Positions 1 to 9,190 of a stretch of 64,000 nucleotides of DNA are shown here, piece by piece. The stretch is taken from contig CANTFK010000797.1 in NCBI GenBank assembly GCA_947646735.1, forward strand, positions 62,001 to 126,000, written 5' to 3'. A program made the translations under genes and the position numbers. Origin of the DNA: Peronospora farinosa. Its lineage: Eukaryota; Oomycota; Peronosporomycetes; Peronosporales; Peronosporaceae. The notes beneath the pieces were generated by a model. That model did not search any database. It had not been told where the DNA came from and was given only the letters and a program-made list of their open reading frames with translations. Numbering within the stretch: position 1 is the stretch's first letter; each line of letters begins with the position of its first letter.

Positions 1-212
1 GCAACAGAGCTCGCATTCCCGTGATTGAGGCACCCCGTGACGACGACGACGAAAGTGAGGACGCGTATTCTGACTGGGGCCAATCTACGCAGCAGTCCGG
101 GTATGATATCCGAAGCACTGCAGCATCATTTTCAGCAGCAGACGCATCGTTTTTCTCCGTGAAGTCCGATTACAGGGACTCGGACAGTACGTTTAAGGAG
201 CGCGAGTTTTGA
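1..212 (+). CDS. C-terminal end of an unrecognised acidic, serine-rich protein (5' truncated by window edge)
   Basis: An open frame runs from the window edge to a TGA at 210-212. The visible 70 or so residues are rich in Asp, Glu and Ser (an Asp-Asp-Asp-Asp-Glu run, then many Ser/Ala) and end in KEREF. There is no ATG in this stretch, so the real start lies outside the window. No domain is recognisable. The composition is like the cytosolic tails of the two membrane proteins that follow (827-2029 and 2459-4333) and of the one at 62857-63480, so it may be the tail of a related single-pass membrane protein; this rests only on composition and position. A following 600 bp holds no gene. Confidence 0.55.
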   Translation, partial: NRARIPVIEAPRDDDDESEDAYSDWGQSTQQSGYDIRSTAASFSAADASFFSVKSDYRDSDSTFKEREF

Positions 213-826
213 GGCTGGTCAATGTTGCCCACTCATTGAGAGGAGGACAGCAAGCGAGCAATTACTCAGTGGATATTGTAACATTTGGGGAAGCCAAGGA
301 AATAAAGTAAAGTGTTGTTATTCATTGGTGACACCCGAGCTACGAGGCACAGTTGGTAGCATCGATTGATGTTGTCTGTCATAGGTCAAGCACGTGGTTC
401 GACAAGATCAAGACCGATTTCATCCGTTAAACGATTGTACGATCGATGAAATGAGCAGCGTGCTAACCACAGTTGTACATGTTCATGCTCTTTGTAGACA
501 CGACATGCGAAATCGAATCGCTACTGACGAAAGGAGTCAGCAAACCAAAGCAGCAGTAACTATTAGTGATGTCATGGAATACCAAGTCGAGAACAAACAA
601 GTTCAGCGATGTATCCGTTAGATAATTCCATCTTTGGCCTAGGAATACACACAGGTCATCCATCTACCCCCCTCCGCTTGTGTCATGGATTCTATTTCCA
701 TACTTTCGACAATCTGTGAAGCACAAGACCTCATCTAAACTTGATCTCGTATTCTTAGCGGAACGAGATTTTGCCGCTTGTTTGGTCAGAACGTGTGTGG
801 GAGGTGGGCATTTCGTTATTATCACG
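213..826. other. Intergenic stretch without a recognised gene
   Basis: Only short overlapping frames occur here (for example one of 75 codons at 394-621), with no family resemblance and no codon bias worth noting. The frame of the next gene is open back to 680 but lacks an ATG before 827, so part of this stretch is probably its promoter and 5' leader. Confidence 0.5.
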
Positions 827-2029
827 ATGGCTTCAAGTTCTCAAGCAAATGCTTCAGTTATTGAGTTGGCTAGTATATCTCGCTTGAACGCTACGAATGC
901 AAGCACGGATCAATCGATAGGAGGATTAATCCCAACCGAGATGGTCAGCGTGGACACTACTTCTCGCGGCGTGAGTACATTGCAATGTGTGGGTGTCATT
1001 GCTGCCTTGATAGTCGCTGTCGTGGCCATGCTCGTCCTGATCCATTCCCGACGTCATCGAAATGCGTCGACGTTGTCAACGCCTATCAATTGTACGGCGT
1101 TCCAAGGAGCGACATCTTTGACGCCATCATACGATTTATCACATAATCTCAAAGTCAGCACTCCATCGACAAGTACGAACACGCCACAACCTTCGTTAAG
1201 GCAGACATTCAAGTCATCGCGACTGTCTGAACAAGAGGATGTTGAATTGCATGTCGATCAAGATGAACCTGTTAGTGAGAGATTGTCGACCAGACGGAGT
1301 ACACAACCTTTTCAAGCAACGAGTTTGAACCGTGTCAGATCCTTGTTTTTGACGCCGTTTTGGAACCGAGGTGGAGTACGTTCCTCGCTGCCAGTTTTTG
1401 CAGCATTTCGATCTTCACTTGCGAGTCGGGACGACAAAGTAAGGACTGAAAACGAACTGTACGCAATGACGTCGTCTAGATCGAATCAAATTGAGTATTC
1501 AAGTAAAGTTGGTCTCTCGGCTCCAAGTGAGCACCAAACTGCTGATGGTGGAGTATATAGGCGAGATTTTTCAGACACGAGTTGGTCGATTGGTCTAAAC
1601 AGCGACAGTGAGACTGAAAGCGAATGGTTTACGGGACCTGCAGGAACAAACATGTATGGCGAGGCGTTCGTTTTGAACCACAATCATTTGTCCACATTTG
1701 CAGACAAAACGATGGAATTGGAAGAGGAAGATATGAATTTTGATACTTGTTCTCTTGATGATTCTTCTCATCATCAAGATTGCAATTCAACAAGTGATTT
1801 TTCACCTCGAAGCGAGCAAAGCACAAGTACATTTGATGATTCGTCACCTCGACAAATTCGTGGTCTTAGTGCTCTTGATAGTCGATGGAAAGCCAATTCA
1901 ATTGCTGAAATTGTCACGACACAGTCGGGATTTCCATTTTTCTCAAATGACTCGGACTATAATGGTACATGTAGTTTAATCTCTTTTGATAGTGATAGTG
2001 ATGAAAGTTTAGAGGAAGAGGAATTGTAG
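827..2029 (+). CDS. Single-pass membrane protein with Ser/Asp-rich cytosolic tail, unrecognised family
   Basis: A 400-residue protein from the first in-frame ATG (827) to TAG at 2027-2029. A short N-terminal part of about 50 residues with NAT/NAS glycosylation sequons is followed by one clear transmembrane helix at about residues 51-72 (LQCVGVIAALIVAVVAMLVL) and a basic stop-transfer HSRRHR. The remaining 325 residues are polar and low in complexity, rich in Ser, Thr, Asp and Glu, ending in a strongly acidic SDESLEEEEL. There is no classical N-terminal signal peptide, so the helix probably acts as a signal anchor with the N-terminus outside. Function is unknown; the Ser-rich acidic tail would suit phosphorylation. 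It is followed convergently by a second protein of the same layout. The gene call itself is fairly secure because of the length and the well-formed helix. Confidence 0.7.
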   Translation: MASSSQANASVIELASISRLNATNASTDQSIGGLIPTEMVSVDTTSRGVSTLQCVGVIAALIVAVVAMLVLIHSRRHRNASTLSTPINCTAFQGATSLTPSYDLSHNLKVSTPSTSTNTPQPSLRQTFKSSRLSEQEDVELHVDQDEPVSERLSTRRSTQPFQATSLNRVRSLFLTPFWNRGGVRSSLPVFAAFRSSLASRDDKVRTENELYAMTSSRSNQIEYSSKVGLSAPSEHQTADGGVYRRDFSDTSWSIGLNSDSETESEWFTGPAGTNMYGEAFVLNHNHLSTFADKTMELEEEDMNFDTCSLDDSSHHQDCNSTSDFSPRSEQSTSTFDDSSPRQIRGLSALDSRWKANSIAEIVTTQSGFPFFSNDSDYNGTCSLISFDSDSDESLEEEEL

Positions 2030-2458
2030 GAAACTATAGAAGAACTGAAACAGTATTTCTTGTTTATCTATGAGTCTTGTCGTGTAGTATTTATCTTTTT
2101 TACGTCTTTTACTTGTATATATGCAAAAGCCTACTCGTGTTGTCCTAAAATCTGTCCTAAACGTTTGAATAAACGTATATCCCAATGAAATAGTATACAT
2201 CCTGCTAGTCCTAAAAAGAGGGAAGGGGAGTGGGTTTGGTATACTGCCGTCCTAATAGGTTTGGACTTTATCTAATATAACGGTCGCATATATTTATTAT
2301 TGCGGCATGTGTTTGACTTGGCATATTCTATTCAACCTTCACCTAATTCGACATGACAGTATCTCTAGCTTATGACGAAAACACCTTTCGAAACTCACCC
2401 TCATCCTTCTTCTCTAAAAGCATGTACATAATTAATAAAAAAGGGAGAGTAAACTAGA
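2030..2458. other. Convergent 3' intergenic region
   Basis: AT-rich spacer between the ends of two convergent genes. It contains several AATAAA-like stretches (for example aataaacg near 2168 and aattaataaa near 2430) but no coding frame with support. Confidence 0.5.
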
Positions 2459-4333
2459 CTACAGGCCCTTGGAGTCGTACGAGTCCATGTCGAAGGAAAT
2501 GGCGATGCGACTCGAGCCGGTTTCCATCTCCAACTCGCGCATATTCTCGCTAACTTTCGTATCTCGAAAATCATACTGAACACTATCTAGGCTAGACACA
2601 CTCGACCCTGCTACATTCTCCTTGAAATCTGATGAAGCTTGACGATTACGGGAGTGTGTCGAGCTGTTCGAATCGTGATCAGTTCCACGGGATGTCTCGC
2701 ATGTCACCCGAAAAGAATCAAAGCTTAAGTCCGACTCACGGAATAGCTCATCCGACGGACTCTCGGACTGAGAGCTCATGTCGGACGAAAAGCTCTCTCG
2801 TGAGTAGGTTGTGTCGAAGATTGGATCGGATGTGGGTGATAGCAAATCCGAGATCGACGGGTCGTTTGATGCGAGAAATTGGGGCTGTATGGCAGTAGAG
2901 CTTGGACGCACTACCACGTCTTTATGGCTGTCAGTACACGCGTAATAATCTTCTGATGCATTTCTTTCTGCACCAGCATACGATCGGTACTGATGTTTTG
3001 ATTCACTAGATGGTGAGTTGAGGAAGGCATCGTCGGAACCGATCACAGCAATTGCGGCCAGCGGCGTGTGTGCAAATGAGTCGACGGTGTGGTTACCCCC
3101 GCTGTAATATGTGGCGCCATGACCGCCAAAGTTTGTCGGCGTACCATCATTTGCGTAGTCATCCGTCGGAGTTCTGATCTCCATAATTTTCTTGGACTGA
3201 CCCCTGCGTATCGCGACGAACACTGCGATAGCAGCCACGACACCAGTGCCACATATCGTGGAGATCACGGTTGTTATACGCTCACCCGACCAGCTTGATT
3301 TACTTGCTGAACCGCTGTTGGTACCAAGCGTTGATCCATTCTCTTCCGGTGCAATGTTCTGGTCTTTAAGAAGAGCAGTGTTGGTTTGAGATGGCTTGAC
3401 AGTCCCGACAACATCGCTAGCTACGTTGTCATTTCCGACGGGAGGCTCCGTCACCTTTGAGCCATAACCAATGCTCGGACTGGCAGGTTTCGAGATGCTG
3501 TCTGTGTCGGTGTCGATGCTGGCATGTATGCTAGCGTTGGTGTTGGTGGTGTTACTGTCGGTGCTGCGACTACCATCGTCAGTGCTATCCCCACCAGATT
3601 CCGAATGGTTGTCAGTCTTGCTACTCCCAGGGTCGGTGTCAATGCTGAGATTTACCGATTTGGGAGCGAGAACAGGAATGGTAGTGTCCATGTTGGTATC
3701 CAAGTGTAGGCTGCCGTCGCTGCTGCTGCGATTGTCGATGGTTAGTAGAGCATTGTCGGTTGCGGAATCAGCTGTGAAATTTAAGGAAAGGCTTGGACTT
3801 GACGTCGAGTTGTTTTCAGCACTGGTATCACTGTCGTTTGTAGGATTGCCACTGTCAGTGGATACGACGACATCGCCACCACTTATAAAAGCTTCGTTGT
3901 TGCTCGAGCCATCCCGCAAGAATACAGTACCAACAGTACAACGAGCACTATCGTTGCAGTCGCAGTATGTCTGCTCTTGACCCACACAAGTGGTAGCATC
4001 CCCCGATCCGACGCAAACGGCCCCGGTAACTGTTACACCTGCCGCTGACCCGACTTTGTTTTCACGACATGAACAAATCTTACAAACTTCTGTGTCACTG
4101 CCGGTAGCGTTTATACATGACACATACCCCGTTGGGAATATTGTCGAAGGCTCGGTTGTGTTTACAACGTATAGGTTGGTCAGACTGTAGTCGCACACGC
4201 TCAGTGTTGTTTCAATTGGAGGTTGTGCATTACAGTGAATAGCACAAAGGTGCATGAACACTAGGTGCATGAACACTAGGTGCATGAACACTGTGCTCAC
4301 CACACATTGCAATTGTAATCGGCACAGTGCCAT
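2459..4333 (-). CDS. Secreted-type I single-pass membrane protein with Cys-rich ectodomain, unrecognised family
   Basis: A 624-residue protein; the start is placed at the ATG at 4333 because the frame upstream of it has only a GTG and because the protein then begins with a good signal peptide (MALCRLQLQCVVSTV followed by three copies of FMHLV, cleavage near NAQ). Residues about 30-135 form a Cys-rich domain (CxxC pairs such as CKICSC and CDC). A long Ser/Thr/Asn-rich stalk with at least ten N-glycosylation sequons follows, then a transmembrane helix near residues 350-375 (ICGTGVVAAIAVFVAI) and a basic RRGQSKK. The roughly 245-residue tail is Ser/Asp-rich and ends DSYDSKGL. The design is that of a cell-surface receptor or wall sensor without a kinase domain, but that is inference. 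The signal peptide contains a triple 15-bp direct repeat (4248-4292). Confidence 0.75.
   Translation of the reverse strand: MALCRLQLQCVVSTVFMHLVFMHLVFMHLCAIHCNAQPPIETTLSVCDYSLTNLYVVNTTEPSTIFPTGYVSCINATGSDTEVCKICSCRENKVGSAAGVTVTGAVCVGSGDATTCVGQEQTYCDCNDSARCTVGTVFLRDGSSNNEAFISGGDVVVSTDSGNPTNDSDTSAENNSTSSPSLSLNFTADSATDNALLTIDNRSSSDGSLHLDTNMDTTIPVLAPKSVNLSIDTDPGSSKTDNHSESGGDSTDDGSRSTDSNTTNTNASIHASIDTDTDSISKPASPSIGYGSKVTEPPVGNDNVASDVVGTVKPSQTNTALLKDQNIAPEENGSTLGTNSGSASKSSWSGERITTVISTICGTGVVAAIAVFVAIRRGQSKKIMEIRTPTDDYANDGTPTNFGGHGATYYSGGNHTVDSFAHTPLAAIAVIGSDDAFLNSPSSESKHQYRSYAGAERNASEDYYACTDSHKDVVVRPSSTAIQPQFLASNDPSISDLLSPTSDPIFDTTYSRESFSSDMSSQSESPSDELFRESDLSFDSFRVTCETSRGTDHDSNSSTHSRNRQASSDFKENVAGSSVSSLDSVQYDFRDTKVSENMRELEMETGSSRIAISFDMDSYDSKGL
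4248..4292. repeat. Three perfect tandem copies of a 15-bp unit inside a signal peptide
   Basis: The unit aggtgcatgaacact occurs at 4248-4262, 4263-4277 and 4278-4292. It is in frame with the gene on the minus strand and gives three FMHLV repeats in the hydrophobic core of the predicted signal peptide. Confidence 0.95.
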
Positions 4334-5862
4334 ACTTCTCGTATCGAGCTTGTGCGTGAGTGACAAAATCGCAGAGTGCACAAATAGAAGTCACAATGTT
4401 ACCAGTGCATGGACAACTGGCCATTTTACATCCTTATCTAGTGGAAAACGTCTGCCGCAACTGTCAATGTGTCAAGTACGTATCATCAACTGAAGCTCTC
4501 TTTCTAGTTGTGCTTTATTCCCAGATGGTCATTGTTGAGCGAAACTGTAAAGAGCATTTCTCATGATCCTTAACTATTCTTTAGTCATGAGTTGTCCCAA
4601 AGGAATGCCTGTAGCTACTGAACTGACCAAGGAAACATTTATCTATTTTCTGGTCATCGACCGAATGGCGATGCTGTTCATGTATCCCAAAGCAAGAAAC
4701 AAAGAGAGAAAAAATCAAGTCAAGATTCGACATGTATGCATCAGTCAAGCATAGATCAAGAATGTCAGTACTGTAAGTATCCGTGCGTCTCTTACACCGT
4801 TACAGACCAAGTGACGAAGGAAACAGCAGCTTATTACGAGATGCTTATTTATCGTCGACCTAGTCTGTCAATTGTTGCAGCATTGAAAAAGTTTTTTTAT
4901 CGTCATCTTGACTTCCATGAGCCTGGAAACATTCTGCCTAGGAGCAGTCTATTGTCGAGTTAGGAAATAATCTTCGCAATCTCAAGACGAACGGTTGGTT
5001 TGAACCGTGGCTCATTGATAGAAAAGAGATCTATCGGATGCAACTTTTTAAGGGTACCTCATAGTTCGATGGGGTGGGGTTGGCTTCGAACCCAACATCC
5101 CATTAGTGCCCTGTTGTTTGGTCGAAACTACACAAGCGCAGTCTTGTTCTCTATTACTTACACTGGGTGTTTTTGTTCTGGGCTGTTGTTACGACACGAA
5201 AGTCCTTTCACAAGAAGCACTTGACTTTTCTTGTGTTCTCGACTCCGTTTGAGCTTGTCCTTGCTCATCATGTCACTGATTTCAGTAGTCGATGGTCATT
5301 TCGTCAAGAAGTTCCATGCTACACGCGTCTTGGTTGGATATATTGATAGCTTAGTATACAGGCAGCAAGCAAAGCGTTATGTGGAGTCACGACCTGCACA
5401 CTTGGTACAAAAAAGTCCGTTTGTATTCAGGTGATGGCATCAGTCATGGCATATTTATTGACTGTGCCAACGGTTGTATCGAGTCTTGAAGAATCAATTG
5501 GACGTGGAAGAGCATTCTGTAATCAAAGTGGTATGCCCTTTTCTCCGTGTTGCGCGTGGTAAACACGTAAGTAGCCGATCCAATTTGCACGAGAACAAGT
5601 GCATTGTATGCCACCAAATTCGATGTCGAGATAGCACAATGCCATCGTTGTTCAACTGTATTGTGGTTAGCGGTTCAAATTCCGGACCCTTCCACCTGAC
5701 AATATCTTCAAACATTTACCAGTCCATCGTAGCGTTGCCCCGAGGCGAAAACGATGGTTTCATAGGTTTTGCAAAAGCTTTTTTCCGTGACCCACAGTCA
5801 GATGCCTCGTAGATTTCAAGCGCATCGCGCAGTTGATCTCTGTGTAAGAATAGTCCAGGTAA
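4334..5862. other. Gene-poor 1.5-kb stretch
   Basis: Many short frames on both strands (largest 112 codons at 5474-5812) with no recognisable family, no shared codon bias and heavy overlap. I see no tRNA, no repeat and no retroelement remnant here. It may hold the promoter of the gene at 2459-4333 and the 3' end of the OMA1-like gene. Confidence 0.45.
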
Positions 5863-6994
5863 TTAGTAAAATGTAGCTCTCTCCGTGACCTGTAAAATCC
5901 AAGGATGCGCGTACCGTAGTGCCTGCACTCGTTCAGCACTGGGCGGGTGCGTCGAAAAATATTTAAACTGTGAGCCCTTGTCCAGCTGACCCAATGACGT
6001 GTTCATCTGAATACTAGCACGAGGATCATAGCACGCTTGGGCCATTAGTCGCAGACCGATTGAGTCGGCTTCCAATTCTAACTTGCGCGAGAACGGTAGA
6101 TCCACCGCGAGCTTTACGATCTGAGAACAAGAAACGCTTAGTAGATTGAAAACAAAACTAACTGCATCTTGAATATTCTCCGTTACCAGATCGCTGATTT
6201 GGCCGTAGTCTGGAAAAATGAGCGCCAAAAGCCCGTACACCAGCAAACTAAACGAAATCTTTTCAGCACCGTGTCCTGATACGAATGCACATTAGTGCAG
6301 ATTGTATCAAAGGAAGTACAAATAAAATTACAACGTACGGGCGAGACCGTGTGCAGCTTCATGAAACATAACTGCCGCCAGAGCGTCTTCATTGCGTAAC
6401 ACTTTAAAAAGTCCAGAATGAACAAATACTTTGCCTCCAGGAAGACAAAAAGCATTCGGTTCATTTGCTTCAATAACGTGAAATGTCCATTGAATAAATG
6501 GAACATCCGTCTCCTCTTGAATCTTGCGACCAACACGTGCCACTGCTTGTGACATCTACGTATTCATAGTCCCAAAATAAGAGAGTTAGTAGAAATAGTA
6601 CTAAGGGAAAATATAAAAAAATAATAAAGATATTGTATACTGGATGCAACGGTGGTAGTAGTCGAGAACTACGTAGAATTTTACGATACGCTCGATCTCC
6701 TAATTTCTTTTCATATTCTGGAGAAAGAAACATAAGACGATGACGGCCATTGTGGGGCATTGTCTCCACATGACTAACAACGTATACTAATCAAATGTAT
6801 TACCAAGAACGAAATAGTAAATAGTAATACGAAAAATAGTAATCCTCTTTCAACTATAAGTAGTAGTAATAAAAAAGTATCGACCATCACGTACATCCAC
6901 CAATAGTTACAGTACTAGCAACTACCGCCTTGAATAAAGGTGGCATACGTTGCCAATCCTCACGTCTATATGTACGACTGCCTCTACGATACAT
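5863..6994 (-). CDS. OMA1: OMA1-like mitochondrial M48 zinc metallopeptidase, four exons
   Basis: Rebuilt as complement(join(5863..6275, 6339..6555, 6641..6786, 6895..6994)), 291 residues; introns of 63, 85 and 108 bp all have GT-AG ends. Exon 1 gives a basic N-terminus and the start of a membrane helix (about residues 20-40, FKAVVASTVTIGG running into LYVV). The conserved GRHRLMFLSPE (47-57) stands where the family has its YTGRRR segment. The zinc site is HEAAH at 147-151 and the third ligand is Glu221 in ELEAD; the conserved ACYDPRAS and STHPPSAERVQAL follow. OMA1 is the stress-activated protease of the mitochondrial inner membrane that cleaves dynamin-like OPA1/Mgm1 and other substrates. 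The gene diverges from the dehydrogenase gene at 7169 with 174 bp between the two ATGs, so promoter elements may be shared. The splice at 6275/6339 joins GLA to RHGAEKIS exactly as in relatives, which supports the model. Confidence 0.88.
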
Positions 6995-7168
6995 ATTCAA
7001 ATACAGTATAGTACTATTTACTCAATCAACAAGCACTCGTCTCGTTTTTTTCTTCATATTCTTCAAAACCATGTGTTTTACATTTTCAACCAATCCAATA
7101 TCGTTCTTCATTCGCCCATCAACCATCATTCTTCAAATCTACAATCATTCTTGTAAACCACAATTAAT
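6995..7168. promoter_or_regulatory. Short divergent promoter region between OMA1-like and PGDH-like genes
   Basis: 174 bp separate the two divergent start codons. The stretch is AT-rich with pyrimidine-rich runs (for example ctcgtttttttcttc around 7039-7053) upstream of the + strand gene. No specific factor site is claimed; it must hold both core promoters. Confidence 0.45.
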
Positions 7169-8992
7169 ATGTGGCAGCGTCTTGTCCGACAGCAGCAGCG
7201 TCGTAAATCCTTCTTCTCTTCACTCTCTCGTGGCTTCACTTCGAGTTCAATTAGCCGTATCTTGTTCATTGACATTCCTGAACATGTGGCTGAAATCTCG
7301 TGCGTTCAAGAGCTCGTTCAACGTGGTCATATCGTTGACCAAGTACGATCCGCATCGGACGAGTATCTGACGTCTATTGTAAAGAATTATGACGCGTTAA
7401 TGGTGGCTCCTGGTACAAAACTTCCCCGTGAATTGTTTCGTATTGGTGCGAAACATAAGTTACAATTAGTAGCAGTACCTGCGCCATCTATTCCCAGTGA
7501 AGACGTGGATCTTATGGAAGCTACAAATCAAGGCGTTATGTTACTGCAATTAGAGTCAAAACAAGTGGGAGATCGATCGTCAGTGGAAGCGGAGATTGGG
7601 CTCAGTCTACTCATTCAATTGGCACGTCATTTGCCTCGTAGTATGGCCTCGACGCGGTCAGGAGAAGTGTTTGATCGTCAGCAATTTGCTGGTACAGAAC
7701 TAGCAGGAAAGAATCTAGGAGTTGTAGGTATTGGACAAGCAGGAAGACGAGTTGTCGATATGGCCAATGCACTTGGTCTGCAGGCATTTGGCTATGATCC
7801 TAATCTAAACCAGGAAGCAGCTGAACTCATGGGTGTCAAATGCGTGTCAATGGATGAATTGTACGCGACGTGCGACTTTATTACCTTTCATGCCCCGTTG
7901 ACAGCAAAGACACGTGGAATGTTTGGAGATGACGCACTTGACAAGTGCAAACAAGGAGTCAAAATCGTGGCGGTGCCTGAATACAAGGCAAGTCACGGTC
8001 TGCTTGATGAGAAGACGCTGCTGCGAGGACTACAGACGGGTAAGATTAGTGGCGTAGCACTAGACCTGTTACAGTCAGCGGAGTCAGAGGACGGATTGGA
8101 CCTGTCACCCACGTGGATCGAGCTCATGAAGCACGAGAATGTCATCATGTGTACTCATGCTGATGGAACGGCGTCGGACGATGTGCTTCAGCGCCACAAG
8201 TACCGTCTTCTTACGGAGAACGTTGGCGATGCACTAGCTCAGCGTTACTACCGTGGTGTAGCCAATGGCGTGTTCATGCCGCTGACACTGCTGCCGGAGA
8301 TGAAGCCATTCATCGAGCTGAGTGAATCGCTCGGTCGCTTCGTACACCAGCTCACTTTGTCGACAGATTATAAGGACCGCATCACAAATGTGTCTCTTGC
8401 TGCTGCTGGTGGCTTTCAGATCGACATTACCACACCACAGTCTCGCCAGCTTCTTCAGAACGCGCTGCTAAAGGGTATGCTTGAGAGCATGCGTGAGCGC
8501 AAAAATACTGCAAAAGACAGTGAGCAACCCGATGTTAGCCTTTTGAATGCGTCGCTGCTTGCTATGGCTAAGGGAATCGACGTGCGCCAGGGGGACTTGC
8601 AGAGCGACCCAGTGGCTATTCGTCGTCACCTGAAGAACTGCTTGGCTGTTGTGGTCGAGACTAAGAACAAAGACCGCCTTCTTGTCAAGGGCAGCGTCTT
8701 TGGCGAGGATCCGCGTGTTGTGCGTGTGAACGAATACTCAGACTTCCCAGCCTTCCGCCCGAAGGGTAACCTGCTAGTCTTCAACAACGAGGACGTACCC
8801 GGCGCTATCGCCGGCATCCTAAGCGAGCTGTCGCAGGCCGAGATCAACATTGCCAGCTTTGGACTTGCGCGCCAGAGCAATGTTGAGCTCCCTCTTGGTA
8901 TTCTTGCCCTTGACTCGGTCCCCTCTGATGTGACACTGAACGCGCTAAAGAAGCTACCCAGCGTACGCAGCGTTCGTTTCGCACAAATTTAA
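7169..8992 (+). CDS. D-3-phosphoglycerate dehydrogenase-like protein with ACT domain, catalytic residues altered
   Basis: A 607-residue intron-free gene. Layout follows the long (type I) phosphoglycerate dehydrogenases: an N-terminal substrate-domain half, a Rossmann domain with GVVGIGQAGRR (184-194) and FITFHAPLT (239-247), the second substrate-domain half, an intervening ASB-type domain (about 350-530) and a C-terminal ACT domain (about 536-605, with VPGAIAGILSELSQAEINI). Such enzymes carry out the first step of serine synthesis from glycolysis and the ACT domain usually senses serine. Odd points: the usual RAGxGxD substrate loop reads PAPSIPSED (104-112) and the usual VARGG reads VPEYKASHG (269-277), so both active-site arginines appear lost, while a His is kept in THADGTA (329-335). 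The basic, Ser-rich first 30 residues look like a mitochondrial presequence. It may be a divergent enzyme or a non-catalytic regulator. Confidence 0.82.
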   Translation: MWQRLVRQQQRRKSFFSSLSRGFTSSSISRILFIDIPEHVAEISCVQELVQRGHIVDQVRSASDEYLTSIVKNYDALMVAPGTKLPRELFRIGAKHKLQLVAVPAPSIPSEDVDLMEATNQGVMLLQLESKQVGDRSSVEAEIGLSLLIQLARHLPRSMASTRSGEVFDRQQFAGTELAGKNLGVVGIGQAGRRVVDMANALGLQAFGYDPNLNQEAAELMGVKCVSMDELYATCDFITFHAPLTAKTRGMFGDDALDKCKQGVKIVAVPEYKASHGLLDEKTLLRGLQTGKISGVALDLLQSAESEDGLDLSPTWIELMKHENVIMCTHADGTASDDVLQRHKYRLLTENVGDALAQRYYRGVANGVFMPLTLLPEMKPFIELSESLGRFVHQLTLSTDYKDRITNVSLAAAGGFQIDITTPQSRQLLQNALLKGMLESMRERKNTAKDSEQPDVSLLNASLLAMAKGIDVRQGDLQSDPVAIRRHLKNCLAVVVETKNKDRLLVKGSVFGEDPRVVRVNEYSDFPAFRPKGNLLVFNNEDVPGAIAGILSELSQAEINIASFGLARQSNVELPLGILALDSVPSDVTLNALKKLPSVRSVRFAQI

Positions 8993-9190
8993 GATTGCAC
9001 TTCGGAAGACATCGCAAAGCAGCAGGCTGAGAAGTTATTGGTGCTCCAGCAAGGTTTAGTTCTGTGTGGAACGACAACACATCGTCCGTTCCCATTGTTT
9101 CGACCGAGGTGGTTGTATAGTTTCTTGCGCTTAAGGACCTTGAGAAGAAAAAACAACATGGTGCGATTTTGTTAGTGTGTCCAAACCGCT

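Noticed and set aside
3471..3980. 169-codon plus-strand frame, hydrophobic and Leu/Val/Ser-rich
   Set aside because: Antisense of the Ser/Thr-rich stalk of the membrane protein at 2459-4333; such stalks give open antisense frames.
5655..5695. ggttcaaattcc resembles a tRNA T-loop (B box)
   Set aside because: No acceptor stem, D-arm or anticodon arm can be folded around it.
5474..5812. 112-codon frame on the plus strand in the gene-poor stretch
   Set aside because: No domain, no signal or membrane segment and composition typical of chance frames; overlapped by others on the opposite strand.
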